Counted from the first letter of the stretch, positions 43,757-53,905 are shown. The stretch: 64,000 nt of DNA from Flavobacterium araucananum (GCF_002222055.1 NZ_MUGS01000001.1:1-64000); one strand, 5' to 3'. Numbers and translations: made by a program. The notes: generated by a model from the letters alone, not told the origin.

Positions 43757-43792
43757 ATTTTTCGTTTTTACGTTAAAAATTTATTTCTGGTG

Positions 43793-43825
43793 CAAAAGTA
43801 GGGTATAAGTAGCGGTACTTACAAT
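43793..43825 (-). promoter_or_regulatory. Predicted promoter of the peroxiredoxin gene
   Basis: On the minus strand, TACTTTTG (complement of 43793-43800) fits the Bacteroidota -7 box TAnnTTTG, and ATTG (43822-43825) lies 21 bases upstream at the -33 position. The start codon is 36 bases downstream. Confidence 0.5.
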
Positions 43826-43893
43826 AAGAAGTGATTATAAAAATTTATTGATTGATAGTATTTGACTATTGTGATTGTTTTTGTCTCTGTAAC

Positions 43894-45507
43894 TTATTGT
43901 AAGTCAATATTTACAGGTAATTTTCCGTTGCAAGTTAAATTTTCAAGAAATTGAATTCCTGCTATTTTTTGAAACTCATTAAAATCCTGATAGACCTGAA
44001 TTAGTCCGGAAGCATTTTTAAGATGTTTAATAATCGGTAAAACGTACGGATTCCCGAAAACGTAAACAATGCATTTTTTGGTTTGCAATAAGTTTGAAAG
44101 TAAAGCCAAAACTTCGTCATTAATTTCGAAATTATTTTGAGGTTTTGCTTTTGGAACAAACAATGAAATGATAATTGTTTCGAAATTTTCTAATTCTTTT
44201 TTAATAACAGAAATATCCGAATCTTCTAAGTTTTCAAAAGCAAATTCTGGAGATTTTAATTCTGAATTTAAGGTTTGAAAGAAAGTATTGGCAACTCCTT
44301 TATACAAACTTAATTTTGCTAATTGATTATTTTTGTGTGCTTCAAAAGCAAATGGAGTATTTGTGTTATCAATTATTTTTGTTATCGAATTTTGAGCAAT
44401 TTCCAGATTTAACTGTGAGGCTTTTTCAAAGTTTAAGTCACCCGATGTAAAAGTGTTTTGGGATAAAATTCCAACTTTTTCTTTGGCTTTCATGATTCGG
44501 TTAAAGCTTTCTTCGATACGATCCGGCGAAGCATTTTCAAGAATCGCTTTTATACCTTCAGGAACATTTTCGGCAAAACATAAAATATCATTTCCGGCAT
44601 TGAAGGCTTCCCATTCTAGTTCTCCTTTGGTTTCGTACAATTTAGAAACGCTGTGCATATTTAAAGCATCAGAAATAACCAAACCATCGTAACCTAATTT
44701 TTTACGTAAAAGAGTTTCTATAATTGGTTTTGATAAAGTAGCCGATGTATTTTTTCCGTCATTTAAACTCGGAACTGCCAAATGTCCAATCATGATCGAA
44801 TCGACATTATTTTCTATTCCTTTAATAAAAGGATATAATTCATTTTCTAGTAATTCTTCGAGAGTTTCGTTTAAAACCGGTAAACCTAAATGCGAATCGA
44901 CATTAGTGTTTCCGTGTCCGGGAAAATGTTTCAGGCATCCTAAAACTCCAACTTCTGACATTCCTTTTAGATATTCGACGGCAAAATCAGCGACTTTTTC
45001 TTTGTTTTCGCCAAAAGAGCGATAGCCAATAACCGGATTATTAGGGTTGTTATTGATATCTGCAAGAGGCGATAAATTATAATGAATTCCAGCTGCTTTA
45101 AGGTCTAAAGCAATTTGTTTCCCGACCTCATATACCAAATTTGCTTTACTTTCCGGCAAAGCACCAAGCGTAATCGCATAAGGATATTGAGGTGTTTTTT
45201 CGATACGCATTGCCAAACCCCATTCGGCATCAATACTAATTAATAGCGGAGTAGAAGCGACTTTCTGGTAACGAATAATCAGGGCTTTAATTTTTTGATA
45301 GCTATCGTCATTAAAGACTACTTTTTTCTTGCTTTCATAATTTGTTGCTGCGCTCGCACGACTATGAAAAAATGTCAACCCACCAATGTTATGCGTTGCA
45401 ATCAAACGTTCTGTTTCTTGTATATTTTCTTCGGTATCATTTATAAATACGGCAGGAAAAAAGAATTGTCCCACTTTTTTCTCTAATGCTTGAGCTGTCA
45501 TTTTCAT
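43894..45507 (-). CDS. Glycoside hydrolase family 3, NagZ-like beta-N-acetylhexosaminidase
   Basis: About 537 residues from the ATG at 45507, which follows the GNAT stop by 2 bases (an ATG at 45531 would overlap it). The GH3 catalytic domain has the NagZ signature KHFPGHGNTNVDSH and the nucleophile aspartate in LVISDALNM. The last 150 residues form a second alpha/beta domain. NagZ removes N-acetylglucosamine from muropeptides in wall recycling. There is no clear signal peptide, so cytosolic action is likely. The presence of an AmpG-like permease and AnmK nearby supports this role. Confidence 0.9.
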   Translation of the reverse strand: MKMTAQALEKKVGQFFFPAVFINDTEENIQETERLIATHNIGGLTFFHSRASAATNYESKKKVVFNDDSYQKIKALIIRYQKVASTPLLISIDAEWGLAMRIEKTPQYPYAITLGALPESKANLVYEVGKQIALDLKAAGIHYNLSPLADINNNPNNPVIGYRSFGENKEKVADFAVEYLKGMSEVGVLGCLKHFPGHGNTNVDSHLGLPVLNETLEELLENELYPFIKGIENNVDSIMIGHLAVPSLNDGKNTSATLSKPIIETLLRKKLGYDGLVISDALNMHSVSKLYETKGELEWEAFNAGNDILCFAENVPEGIKAILENASPDRIEESFNRIMKAKEKVGILSQNTFTSGDLNFEKASQLNLEIAQNSITKIIDNTNTPFAFEAHKNNQLAKLSLYKGVANTFFQTLNSELKSPEFAFENLEDSDISVIKKELENFETIIISLFVPKAKPQNNFEINDEVLALLSNLLQTKKCIVYVFGNPYVLPIIKHLKNASGLIQVYQDFNEFQKIAGIQFLENLTCNGKLPVNIDLQ

Positions 45508-45509
45508 TA

Positions 45510-45959
45510 TTATAAAGTCTTTTTCATGCAAACACTATTATCCATTTTTTCATAAGGAGGATAATTAGGAATTATAGTATATCCTGCTTTTTGATACAAG
45601 GCAATGGCTTCAGGCTGTTTTTTTCCTGTTTCCAAAACGGTGTACAAATATTTTATTTCGGCTGCCCAAAGTTCCAGAGCGGTCAAAACTTGTGAGGCAA
45701 TTCCTTTTTTTCGATGGTCAGGATGTACAAACATACGTTTGATCTCGACCGTATTATTTTCTTTTTCTCTAAAAGCTCCACAACCTACGGCAATATTGTT
45801 TTCATAAAAAACGATAACGTGTTTTATTTTATCGGTTTTATTAAACTGATTGTAAAAGGCGTGATCTTCTCCGTCTCTAATTTTTAAATCGCGATCCAGT
45901 AAAACTACCAGATTTATAAAATCGAGATCATCAGAGTTGGTTCTTTTTAAGCTGGTCAT
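45510..45959 (-). CDS. GNAT family N-acetyltransferase
   Basis: A 149-residue GNAT enzyme: the acetyl-CoA loop is VHPDHRKKGIASQVLTALE (residues about 78-96) and the ending has EAIALYQKAGYTIIPNYPPYE. The acceptor is unknown; the PPYE ending is common in small-molecule GNATs. It lies within the peptidoglycan salvage run, 2 bases before the NagZ-like gene, but no amino sugar link is proven. Confidence 0.88.
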   Translation of the reverse strand: MTSLKRTNSDDLDFINLVVLLDRDLKIRDGEDHAFYNQFNKTDKIKHVIVFYENNIAVGCGAFREKENNTVEIKRMFVHPDHRKKGIASQVLTALELWAAEIKYLYTVLETGKKQPEAIALYQKAGYTIIPNYPPYEKMDNSVCMKKTL

Positions 45960-45983
45960 GATAAAAATGCACTAAAAATTAAG

Positions 45984-46325
45984 TTATTTAAGTTTGGTTT
46001 TCTTTTGCTTGGCAAGCTGTGTTTTGGTTTGTAAGGCTTTTTCAAGTCGGTTTTTAAAACGGAAAAGTTTTGGCAAACCTTCAAGTCGGTCTTCGAGAGT
46101 AATTTCTTCGTAAATGATAATGGCTTTTTCTAAAACCCGAATCTCATTATCGAGATCGATCTGGTTTTTATAGATTGTTGCCAATCGGTCATAAGGATGA
46201 TTTCCTTTAAAACCTTCGGTAATATTTTGTTCGTATAACGCAATTGCTTTTTCAATTTCTCCTGCTTTTTCAAATTCAATTGCTTTCAGGTTTCGTTCAA
46301 CCTGGATGTTTTCATTGATTTCCAT
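45984..46325 (-). CDS. Tetratricopeptide-like protein
   Basis: A 113-residue protein with about two TPR-like helical hairpins (AIEFEKAGEIEKAIALYEQNI, then YDRLATIYKNQIDLDNEIRVLEKA) and a lysine-rich C-terminal tail. It is probably an adaptor; partners unknown. It lies 21 bases after the AmpG-like gene and 24 before the GNAT gene. Confidence 0.7.
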   Translation of the reverse strand: MEINENIQVERNLKAIEFEKAGEIEKAIALYEQNITEGFKGNHPYDRLATIYKNQIDLDNEIRVLEKAIIIYEEITLEDRLEGLPKLFRFKNRLEKALQTKTQLAKQKKTKLK

Positions 46326-46346
46326 GGGCGTTATATTGTATGGCTG

Positions 46347-47882
46347 TTATGCTGTTTTTTTACCAAAATCTTTTGGAAAAATTAAAAATCTCGAAAGAAT
46401 TAATCCCGGAATTGTTGCAATGAAAACCCATATAAAGAAATTTCCGTAGCCTAAATATTCCTGAATATATCCGCTTAGCATTCCCGGTAGCATCATTCCT
46501 AATGCCATAAAACCTGTTGCTAGAGCATAATGTGCTGTTTTAGATTCTCCCTCGGCAACATAAATCAAAAACATCATAAAAGCAGCAAACCCAAAACCGT
46601 AACCAAATTGCTCAATAATAACTACAGCGTAAATATAATAAATAGAAACGGGATGAAAGTGTGCCAATAATATGAAACCAATAATAGGCAAATGCATCGT
46701 TAGGATCATTGGTAACATCCATTTGGTTAATCCGCCTTCAGAAATAGCAATTCCGCCTAAGATTCCACCCAGAGTCAGAGCAATTAAGCCACAAGTTCCG
46801 TATATTAAACCTATGTCTTCAGTATCAAGACCCATTCCGCTTTTTTTAATCGTTGTTTGATTTCCTTTAGAAAGAATCAACTGATTTACAAAATCTATTC
46901 GGGCTTTATTGGCGCTTTTATATTCGGCGATGTCCTTTTTTTCTACTTCTAATAATGGTTTTTTTTCTGCTCGCATTTCTGCTATTATTGGCAGTTTCGA
47001 ATAAAGAAACTTTAACTCTGAATCAGATAATTTTTCTCCGGTTTTAACTTTCGAATTATACAATTCCAATGCTTTTGTCTGAGTTTGATCAGCTCCGGAT
47101 TCTACCAATTCATATTTAATAGGATCTATTAAAAAAGGAGTAAGCATTTTAATTAATTGTGATTCTCCTAATCGAAACAATAGAATGAAAGCCAGAACTA
47201 TTATAATTTGTTTTTTTCTGAAGAAACTTGCAAAAACAGTTGCAAAGTTTTGTCGGTCTGTATCTTTTGGTTTTTCTCCGGCATTTATTTCTGTTCGTGG
47301 AGTCGAGAAAAAATTGTAAACCGTTATCAGAGTCATCAACAAGCCTACAAAAATCATGGTATAAGACCATGCTTTGGTATTGTCACCATATTTATGTTCC
47401 AGATATCCGGCCAAAAGCACAATTAATCCATTTCCGGCAAGCATAGAAAGTCTGTAGAATGTACTTCTTATTCCTATAAAAAAAGATTGTTGATCTTCCG
47501 GCAAAACCAGTAAATAAAACCCATCGCTCGCAATATCGTTAGAAGCCGAGGCAAAAGCCGCGACCCAGAATATCGCCAATGTCATCATAAAAAAGCCATT
47601 TGCCGGAATAGTGAAACCTACTAATAAAAAGGCAATCGAAATAAGCAATTGCATCGATAAAAACCATTTTCTTTTGGTTCCGTTCAATTCGATAAATGGG
47701 CTCCATAACGGTTTTATAACCCAAGGCAAATATAATAAACTGGTATAGACGCCAATATCTTCATTTGTAATTCCCAGATTCTTGTACATAATAACCGAAA
47801 CTGAAATAATTACGGCATAAGGCAAGCCAGATGCAAAATTGAGAAGCGGAATCCAGAGCCAGGGTTTATTATCTGTTTTCAT
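46347..47882 (-). CDS. AmpG-like MFS permease
   Basis: A 511-residue protein with 12 or more membrane helices. The N-terminal LLNFASGLPYAVIISVSVIMYKNLGITNEDIG and WVIKPLWSPFIELNG are AmpG-like. A large polar loop of about 90 residues lies at 245-335, longer than in E. coli AmpG. AmpG imports GlcNAc-anhydroMurNAc muropeptides released from the wall. It overlaps the GH10-like gene by 14 bases, so both are one operon. Confidence 0.85.
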   Translation of the reverse strand: MKTDNKPWLWIPLLNFASGLPYAVIISVSVIMYKNLGITNEDIGVYTSLLYLPWVIKPLWSPFIELNGTKRKWFLSMQLLISIAFLLVGFTIPANGFFMMTLAIFWVAAFASASNDIASDGFYLLVLPEDQQSFFIGIRSTFYRLSMLAGNGLIVLLAGYLEHKYGDNTKAWSYTMIFVGLLMTLITVYNFFSTPRTEINAGEKPKDTDRQNFATVFASFFRKKQIIIVLAFILLFRLGESQLIKMLTPFLIDPIKYELVESGADQTQTKALELYNSKVKTGEKLSDSELKFLYSKLPIIAEMRAEKKPLLEVEKKDIAEYKSANKARIDFVNQLILSKGNQTTIKKSGMGLDTEDIGLIYGTCGLIALTLGGILGGIAISEGGLTKWMLPMILTMHLPIIGFILLAHFHPVSIYYIYAVVIIEQFGYGFGFAAFMMFLIYVAEGESKTAHYALATGFMALGMMLPGMLSGYIQEYLGYGNFFIWVFIATIPGLILSRFLIFPKDFGKKTA

Positions 47883-49440
47883 TAGGTTGTGCAGGTGAAT
47901 AGAGTTTAAATGTCTTTTTTAAGTCGATTGTAGTTGGGGTACTTTCGTTTGCAAAATAATCAATAAATGTCACAGCACAAGCTTTATACTGATTCATTTT
48001 TTCTGCAGGTACAGTAAAGGAAATTGTCCCGTTGTTTTCGCAAATAGTAATTTTGTCTATTATTTTTGTGGCATCATTAGTGTCTACTTTCGAAGTGTTT
48101 TCTCCTCCGTAAATAACCATATAACGTGCTTTTGTGTTCAACGGAGATTTTATGCTGAACGAATATTTGATGCTGTCTCTTTGATATTCGTTTACTACCG
48201 GAATATCAATAACAATGTGTTTTAGATTAGGAACTGCAGCAGGAAGTGCAGGATATTTATATTGATTTTCTTCTAAAAGACGTACAATATCAAAGTTTTT
48301 ATTCATGAACCATTTAGAACTGAAATAAGCGCTTCCGCCTACTTTTTTAAAACTTCTTGCATAATCAACCTGAGTAGGGATTTCGGTCGCAAAGTTCCAG
48401 CTTTTGTCACTATCACCTCTAATTTTATACGAAGCGTGACCAATGTATAATGCCGTATTATTAGAGTTTTCTGACCACCATTTCACCAATTTCGAGTAAG
48501 AGGCTCTTGGGTTATTCATACTCCAATACAATTGAGGCAGAATATAATCGATCCATTTTTGATCCATCCATAAAACAGGATCTGCATACAAATCGTCATA
48601 ATTTGCAGTCGATTGTGTCTCGGAACCTTTAGGATCTACAGATTTGTTACGCCAAACGCCAAACGGACTAATCCCGAATTGAACCCACGGTTTGCTGCTT
48701 TTTATTGTTGTAGAAATCGTGTGTACAAAACTGCTTACATTGGCACGACGCCAATCGGCAAGGCTTAAACCTGCTCCGTATTTCTTGAACGATGCACTGT
48801 CATTAAATACTTTTCCGGGAACCGTATAAGGATAAAAATAATCATCAAAATGAATTGCATCGATGTCGTATTTATCAACGACCTCTTTTACGACATTTGT
48901 TAAATGTTCCTGAACTTCTGGCAATGCAGGGTCATAATAGTATTTTCCGCCGTATTCGATCATCCATTCCGGATGTTTAAAAATATCGTGATTAGGGCTT
49001 AAAAGATTTTTATTTAAATCAAAAGTTGCACGATACGGATTTAGCCACGCATGAAATTCAAAACCTCTTTTGTGAGCTTCATCAATCATCCAGGCAAGTG
49101 CATCGTAATAAGGGTTTGGAGCCTGACCTTCTTTTCCGGTCAAAAAACGGGACCAAGGCGCCAGTTCTGATGGATAAAAAGCGTCACCAACACTCCTTAC
49201 CTGAACAATTACAGCATTATAATTTAGTTTTTTGTAGGCTTCTAAAATTTCAAGATAATCTGCTTTTTCTTTTTCAACTCCATCTGTAGCTGTTTTGGGC
49301 CAGTCGATGTTTACAACAGTTGCGATCCATACACCTCTAAATTCGTTTTTAGGGTAAAGGTTTTTTTCCTGTGAATTGGACATTAATCCAAAGAAAAATA
49401 AAAATATAATAGAGAAAAGGAGTTGCTGATTTTTATGCAT
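47869..49440 (-). CDS. Family 10-like glycosyl hydrolase (GHL10, YddW-like)
   Basis: A 523-residue secreted or lipoprotein-like enzyme: signal peptide (residues 1-22), then the GHL10/DUF187 TIM barrel with FRGVWIATVVNIDWP, FHAWLNPYRA, DIDAIHFDDYFYPY and LPQLYW, which contain the acid residues. A C-terminal beta-rich domain follows (about 400-510). The family cleaves glycans, including the denuded peptidoglycan chain in characterised YddW-type members. It precedes and overlaps ampG. Confidence 0.9.
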   Translation of the reverse strand: MHKNQQLLFSIIFLFFFGLMSNSQEKNLYPKNEFRGVWIATVVNIDWPKTATDGVEKEKADYLEILEAYKKLNYNAVIVQVRSVGDAFYPSELAPWSRFLTGKEGQAPNPYYDALAWMIDEAHKRGFEFHAWLNPYRATFDLNKNLLSPNHDIFKHPEWMIEYGGKYYYDPALPEVQEHLTNVVKEVVDKYDIDAIHFDDYFYPYTVPGKVFNDSASFKKYGAGLSLADWRRANVSSFVHTISTTIKSSKPWVQFGISPFGVWRNKSVDPKGSETQSTANYDDLYADPVLWMDQKWIDYILPQLYWSMNNPRASYSKLVKWWSENSNNTALYIGHASYKIRGDSDKSWNFATEIPTQVDYARSFKKVGGSAYFSSKWFMNKNFDIVRLLEENQYKYPALPAAVPNLKHIVIDIPVVNEYQRDSIKYSFSIKSPLNTKARYMVIYGGENTSKVDTNDATKIIDKITICENNGTISFTVPAEKMNQYKACAVTFIDYFANESTPTTIDLKKTFKLYSPAQPNENR

Positions 49441-49589
49441 TTTAATCTTTTTTAACAGAAACCAAAAATAGTTTTTTTAACCGACTATAATAAATAATTC
49501 AGAAATTATAATTTTAACGGTATTGATTTGGTTTTTATATAATTGTTTTTTGTTACTAAATACTTTTGCATTCATGCAATGATATGCTG

Positions 49590-49762
49590 TTTGTAATTTT
49601 TTGCTATGAATTGCACGAATTTTTCTGTTTTTTTACCGCAAAAGAGCAAAGCTTTTTTTAATCATTTATCTGTGGCTAAAATTTTCTCACGCAGATTTGG
49701 CAGATTTTTTATCAAAATGGGAGAAAAAAAATTCGCAGAAATTTGTGCAATTTGTAGCAAAC
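49590..49762. repeat. Dispersed CGCAGATTT/TTTGTGGC-type repeats
   Basis: The gap of 323 bases between the GH10-like and AnmK genes has no gene. It holds CACGCAGATTTGGCAGATTT near 49690 and AAATTTGTGCAATTTGTAGC near 49740, words that recur in the 58.1-58.5 kb repeat region. The rest is AT-rich. Confidence 0.5.
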
Positions 49763-49763
49763 T

Positions 49764-50972
49764 TTAACTTGGAAATGAAATTTTACCCATTGTTACAGAA
49801 GGAATTCCTTTTTTTAAACCAAAATTATAAGCTCCGCCTGCAACAGTTTCGTTGGCTAAAATGGCAAATAAAACCGCTTCTTTTGCATCGCCTGCAATCC
49901 CGAGATCGTCAGTTTTTTGAAAATCACAACGCAATAATTCCTGTAGCCATCGTACTAATAACGGATTGTTTGCGCCTCCGCCAGACATATAAACGCTAAA
50001 TGTTGCAATTTGGGTTTCTGTATTTTTTACCACAAACTCAATCGCTTCGGCTATTGTCTCTGCACTAAGTCGTGTTAAAGTAGCTAACAAATCTGGTGCC
50101 GAAATATTGCGTAAACCCGTTTTTGAAAGTGCATTTTGTACAAATTCAAAATTAAATAATTCCTGGCCAATGGTTTTTGGAAAGCTTTTCGCAAAGAAAG
50201 CATCCTTTTTTAATTCCATTAAAAGCAATTGATTTACGATACCGCTTTGAGCAATCTCAGCATCTTTATCGTAACTTTTTTCAGGAAAATAATGTTTGGT
50301 ATAAATATCTATTAAGGTATTTGCGGTTCCGGTATCGGTTACAAAAACTTCTTCGGCATTTAGAGAAGCAGGCAAATAAGTAAAATTTGCGATGCCGCCC
50401 ATATTGAGCATAATTCGGTTTTCGCCTTTTTTACTAAACAATAAATAATCGCCATAAACGGCAAGGGGCGCACCTTCGCCACCAGCTGCAACGTGTTTTT
50501 GTCTAAAATCGGATAAAGTTATGATTTCTGTTTTTACAGCAATATGATCACCATCACCAATTTGCAAAGTTGCATTAGGGAATTTTTCTTGTTGATGCAA
50601 AAACTTCGGAGCGTGCAAGACCGTTTGTCCGTGCGAAGCAATTAGATCAACATCCTGCGTAGGAATATTCCATTTCGTGAGACAATCGTTTACCATTGTG
50701 GCATGCAAAATTCCAATCCATTCGTTTAGTAGGGCAAAGTGCTCAAAGTCGATTGTTTTCTTCGCAAACACTTTGCGGATTTCGGTTTTAATATCCTCAG
50801 TATAATTAATCGTTTCGAACTCCAGAATTTTTACCGCTGTATTTTCTCCTGAGCCGGAAATGGAGCAAAGCGCAATGTCAAGCCCGTCAAGCGAAGTTCC
50901 CGACATTAAACCTATTATTTTTCGGGTCTCTTTTTGAGCAATATCATAGAGAGCACTAATATTTTTGTTCAT
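49764..50972 (-). CDS. anmK: Anhydro-N-acetylmuramic acid kinase
   Basis: A 402-residue cytosolic kinase of the actin/hexokinase ATPase fold. GLMSGTSLDGLDIALC is the family ATP-binding start; SHGQTVLHAPK, VTDTGTANTLID and VYMSGGGANNP are the other conserved stretches. It opens the 1,6-anhydro bond of anhydroMurNAc with ATP and yields MurNAc-6-phosphate, the next step after NagZ in recycling. It is transcribed in the same direction as the NagZ and AmpG genes but is separated from them by 323 bases. Confidence 0.95.
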   Translation of the reverse strand: MNKNISALYDIAQKETRKIIGLMSGTSLDGLDIALCSISGSGENTAVKILEFETINYTEDIKTEIRKVFAKKTIDFEHFALLNEWIGILHATMVNDCLTKWNIPTQDVDLIASHGQTVLHAPKFLHQQEKFPNATLQIGDGDHIAVKTEIITLSDFRQKHVAAGGEGAPLAVYGDYLLFSKKGENRIMLNMGGIANFTYLPASLNAEEVFVTDTGTANTLIDIYTKHYFPEKSYDKDAEIAQSGIVNQLLLMELKKDAFFAKSFPKTIGQELFNFEFVQNALSKTGLRNISAPDLLATLTRLSAETIAEAIEFVVKNTETQIATFSVYMSGGGANNPLLVRWLQELLRCDFQKTDDLGIAGDAKEAVLFAILANETVAGGAYNFGLKKGIPSVTMGKISFPS

Positions 50973-51155
50973 TAAAATGATGTTTTAAGAAAGCATTTTA
51001 TTTGATAACGCTAAAATCAGATTATTTTGGATATAAATGTATAGAAAATGCTGAGATTTTATGGTTTTACTAAATTTCAAGTTCAGTCAATAAAAATAAA
51101 AAGAATCATTTTGTTTTTTATTTATATTTGAACCAAACCAATTAAAACTAAATTC

Positions 51156-51713
51156 ATGTTTATCATTCTGCCTATTATTGTCATCTTTATATTTTTATGG
51201 ATATTTTATTATAATTCCCTTATCGGAAAAAGAAATCAGGTAACCAATGCTTTTTCGGCAATTGATGTGATGCTAAAAAAACGTTTTGATTTGATCCCGA
51301 ATCTGGTTGAAATTGTAAAACAATATACCAATTACGAACAAAGCACTTTGACTAAAATTGTAGAGCTACGTACCAAAGCAGTTTCAGGATCTGTTACAGA
51401 TACAGAAAAAGCAAGTCTCGATGCTCAATTAAGCAGTAGTGTAAGGGGTTTGATGGTAAATGTTGAAAATTATCCGGACTTAAAAGCCAACTCAAACTTT
51501 AATAATCTGCAAACCACCTGGACAGAGAGCGAAGAACAAATTGCCGCTGCCAGAAGAACTTACAATGCTGTGGTTACAGATTATAACAACGCTATTATGA
51601 TGTTTCCGGGAAGTTTATTTGCCGGAATGCTTAGCTATAAACCAATCGAAGTTCTAGCAACTGCCGAACAAGAGCGTAAAAATATTAGTGCCAAAGAGCT
51701 TTTTAATAATTAA
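51156..51713 (+). CDS. LemA family protein
   Basis: A 185-residue protein with one N-terminal membrane helix (residues 1-22) and a long helical bundle with the LemA signature NQVTNAFSAIDVMLKKRFDL and the AARRTYNAVVTDYN region. LemA proteins are of unknown biochemical function and are often paired with DUF3137 or TPM proteins. Its stop overlaps the next start codon by one base (TAATG). Confidence 0.93.
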   Translation: MFIILPIIVIFIFLWIFYYNSLIGKRNQVTNAFSAIDVMLKKRFDLIPNLVEIVKQYTNYEQSTLTKIVELRTKAVSGSVTDTEKASLDAQLSSSVRGLMVNVENYPDLKANSNFNNLQTTWTESEEQIAAARRTYNAVVTDYNNAIMMFPGSLFAGMLSYKPIEVLATAEQERKNISAKELFNN

Positions 51714-52669
51714 TGGATTTAGAGACTAGCCATAATCCAGCCTTGCAGGAGGTTTTGAATACATTAGAAGTTGACCGTAAAAAAATTGCGTCAACCTACA
51801 CCGTTTGTTATACCGTATTTGGGATTGCTGCACTTCTTATCGTAGGAGGTTTGCTTCTGGGAGCCGCAACTGTAGCGATTATATTGAGTTTGATTCCTAT
51901 AATTGTAGGTGTTGTAATGCTTTTTCAGATAGATGGTGATGCACAAAAATACAAAGTAGCTTATAAAACCAATGTTGTAGCAACAGCATTAAAGACAATT
52001 AACGAAAGTCTTTCTTTTGAACCCGGAAACGGACTTCCGGAATATGAATTTATAAGTTCTGAACTTTTTACTACAGAACCCGATCGCTATAAAACTCAGG
52101 ATTTAGTAAGCGGAACGGTCGAAAAAACTTCTTTTTGGTTTGCCGAAGTTAACGCCGAATATAAAACCGAAACACAAACGAAAAACGGAACACGTACCGA
52201 ATGGCATACAATCTTTGAAGGGATTATTTTTGTAGCCGATTTTAATAAAAACTTTACAGTATCGACAGTCGTTCGACCAAAAAGTTTTGGCAATTCTGTT
52301 GGTGCCTGGTTTTCTAAAAATATTTTTAGTTTTGGCAATAACGAAATTGTACAGTTAGAAAATGCCAATTTTGACAATCAATTTGTTACCTATTCCAGAA
52401 ATCAAATCGAGGCAAGATATATTTTGACACCTGCAATGATGGAAAGAATTTTGAACTTAAACAATAAGTCTGACGAAACCATTTCGATCTCGTTCATAAG
52501 TTCAAAAATGTATATTGCTTTCCCTTTAAGCACCAATTACTTCGAAGCACCAATTCATACTTCGCTTTTGGTCCCTGATTTACTTACAGATGATCTTTCG
52601 ATTGTTCAGTTCATGCATGATATTGTTCATGAACTGGATTTGAATACGAGAATTTGGGGGAAGGAATAA
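51713..52669 (+). CDS. DUF3137 membrane protein
   Basis: A 318-residue protein with two adjacent membrane helices at about residues 28-70 and a cytosolic C-terminal domain that is characteristic of DUF3137 (FWFAEVNAEYKTETQTKNGT, then RYILTPAMMERILNLNNKS). It pairs with LemA as one operon. Function unknown. The large repeat array begins directly after its stop codon. Confidence 0.88.
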   Translation: MDLETSHNPALQEVLNTLEVDRKKIASTYTVCYTVFGIAALLIVGGLLLGAATVAIILSLIPIIVGVVMLFQIDGDAQKYKVAYKTNVVATALKTINESLSFEPGNGLPEYEFISSELFTTEPDRYKTQDLVSGTVEKTSFWFAEVNAEYKTETQTKNGTRTEWHTIFEGIIFVADFNKNFTVSTVVRPKSFGNSVGAWFSKNIFSFGNNEIVQLENANFDNQFVTYSRNQIEARYILTPAMMERILNLNNKSDETISISFISSKMYIAFPLSTNYFEAPIHTSLLVPDLLTDDLSIVQFMHDIVHELDLNTRIWGKE

Positions 52670-52718
52670 TGTAAAGTTACTGTTTTCAATCTTTGCATTC
52701 ACGATCGAGATATCGTTC

Positions 52719-53905
52719 GAAACCCGCTCTGAAAGAGCCTTAGCACTAGAATGGTGCAAAGCGCCATGAAGGAAAAGGGTAATTTATGTTTAAGGAAAAG
52801 TCGAAAGTTTATCCCCAAAGGAAACATTTATTCTATTATTTGTTTAAGAAAGACATCAGTTCCAATAGTTGTGCTTTTGCTACAGCCCTTTCAGGGCAAT
52901 GATCGAACTTAATTTATTTCGTAGTGCATTGCACTACGCTTGTGCTTTTGTGCTTTCAGCCCATATTTATAGATTTCGAACAATTATGGCGATATATAAT
53001 CGGTGTTACATTTTAGATTGTTTTTAGTCTTTGTCTTAACCAGTGCGATATTATAACTGTTCGAAAAGTGCTCTGAAATAGCCTTAGCACTAGAATGGTG
53101 CAAAGCGCCATGAACGAAAAGCGCAATTTATGTTTAGCCCTGAAAGGGCGAAAGTTTATCCCCAAAGGAAATATTTATTCTATTATTTGTTTAAGAAAGA
53201 CATCAGTTCCAATAGTTGTGCTTTTGTTAGAGCCCTTTCAGGGCAATGATCGAACTTAATTTATTTCGTAGTGCATTGCACTACGCTTGTGCTTTTGTGC
53301 TTTCAGCCCATATTTATTTATAGATTTCGAACAATTATGGCGATATATAATCGATGTTGCATTTTAGATTGTTTTTAGTCTTTGTCTTAACCAGTGCGAT
53401 ATTATAACTGTTCGAAAAGTGCTCTGAAAGAGCCTCAGCACTAGAATGGTGCGGAGCGCCATGAACGAAAAGCGCAATTTATGTTTAGCCCTGAAAGGGC
53501 GAAAGTTTATCCCCAAAGGGAATATTTATTCTATTATTTGTTTTAAGAAAGAAATCAGTTCCAATAGTTGTGCTTTTGCTAGAGGCCTTTCAGGGCAATA
53601 ATCGAACTTAATTTATTTCGTAGTGCGTTGCACTACGCTTGTACTTTTGTGCTTTCAGCCCATATTTATAGATTTTGAACAATTATGGCGATATATAATT
53701 GGGTTACATTTTTAGATTTCGATTAATTAAGGGTGATATATAATTAGAGTTACATTTTTAGATTGTTTTCAATCTTTGTGTTCAAAAGAGAGACATCATA
53801 ATTGTTCGAAACCCGCTCTGAAAGAGCCTCAGCACTAGAATGGTGCGGAGCGCCATGAACGAAAAGGATAATTTATGTTTTAGCCCTGAAAGGGCGAAAG
53901 ACATT
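52719..53905. repeat. Tandem array of about 350-bp units with palindromes
   Basis: AGCACTAGAATGGTGC begins units at about 52741, 53085, 53436 and 53830, so the steps are 344, 351 and 394 bases; the last unit is cut off. Each unit has palindromes: GCTCTGAAAGAGC, GCCCTGAAAGGGC (53137, 53488, 53883), GCCCTTTCAGGGC (52885, 53233) and CGTAGTGCATTGCACTACG. There is no credible reading frame. It resembles mosaic REP-type repeats. It fills the whole 1.3 kb gap between the DUF3137 gene and the terminator at 53937. Confidence 0.9.

Noticed and set aside
52719..53905. CRISPR array
   Set aside because: Units are about 350 bases, nearly identical throughout and contain no short-repeat/unique-spacer pattern; no cas gene is near.
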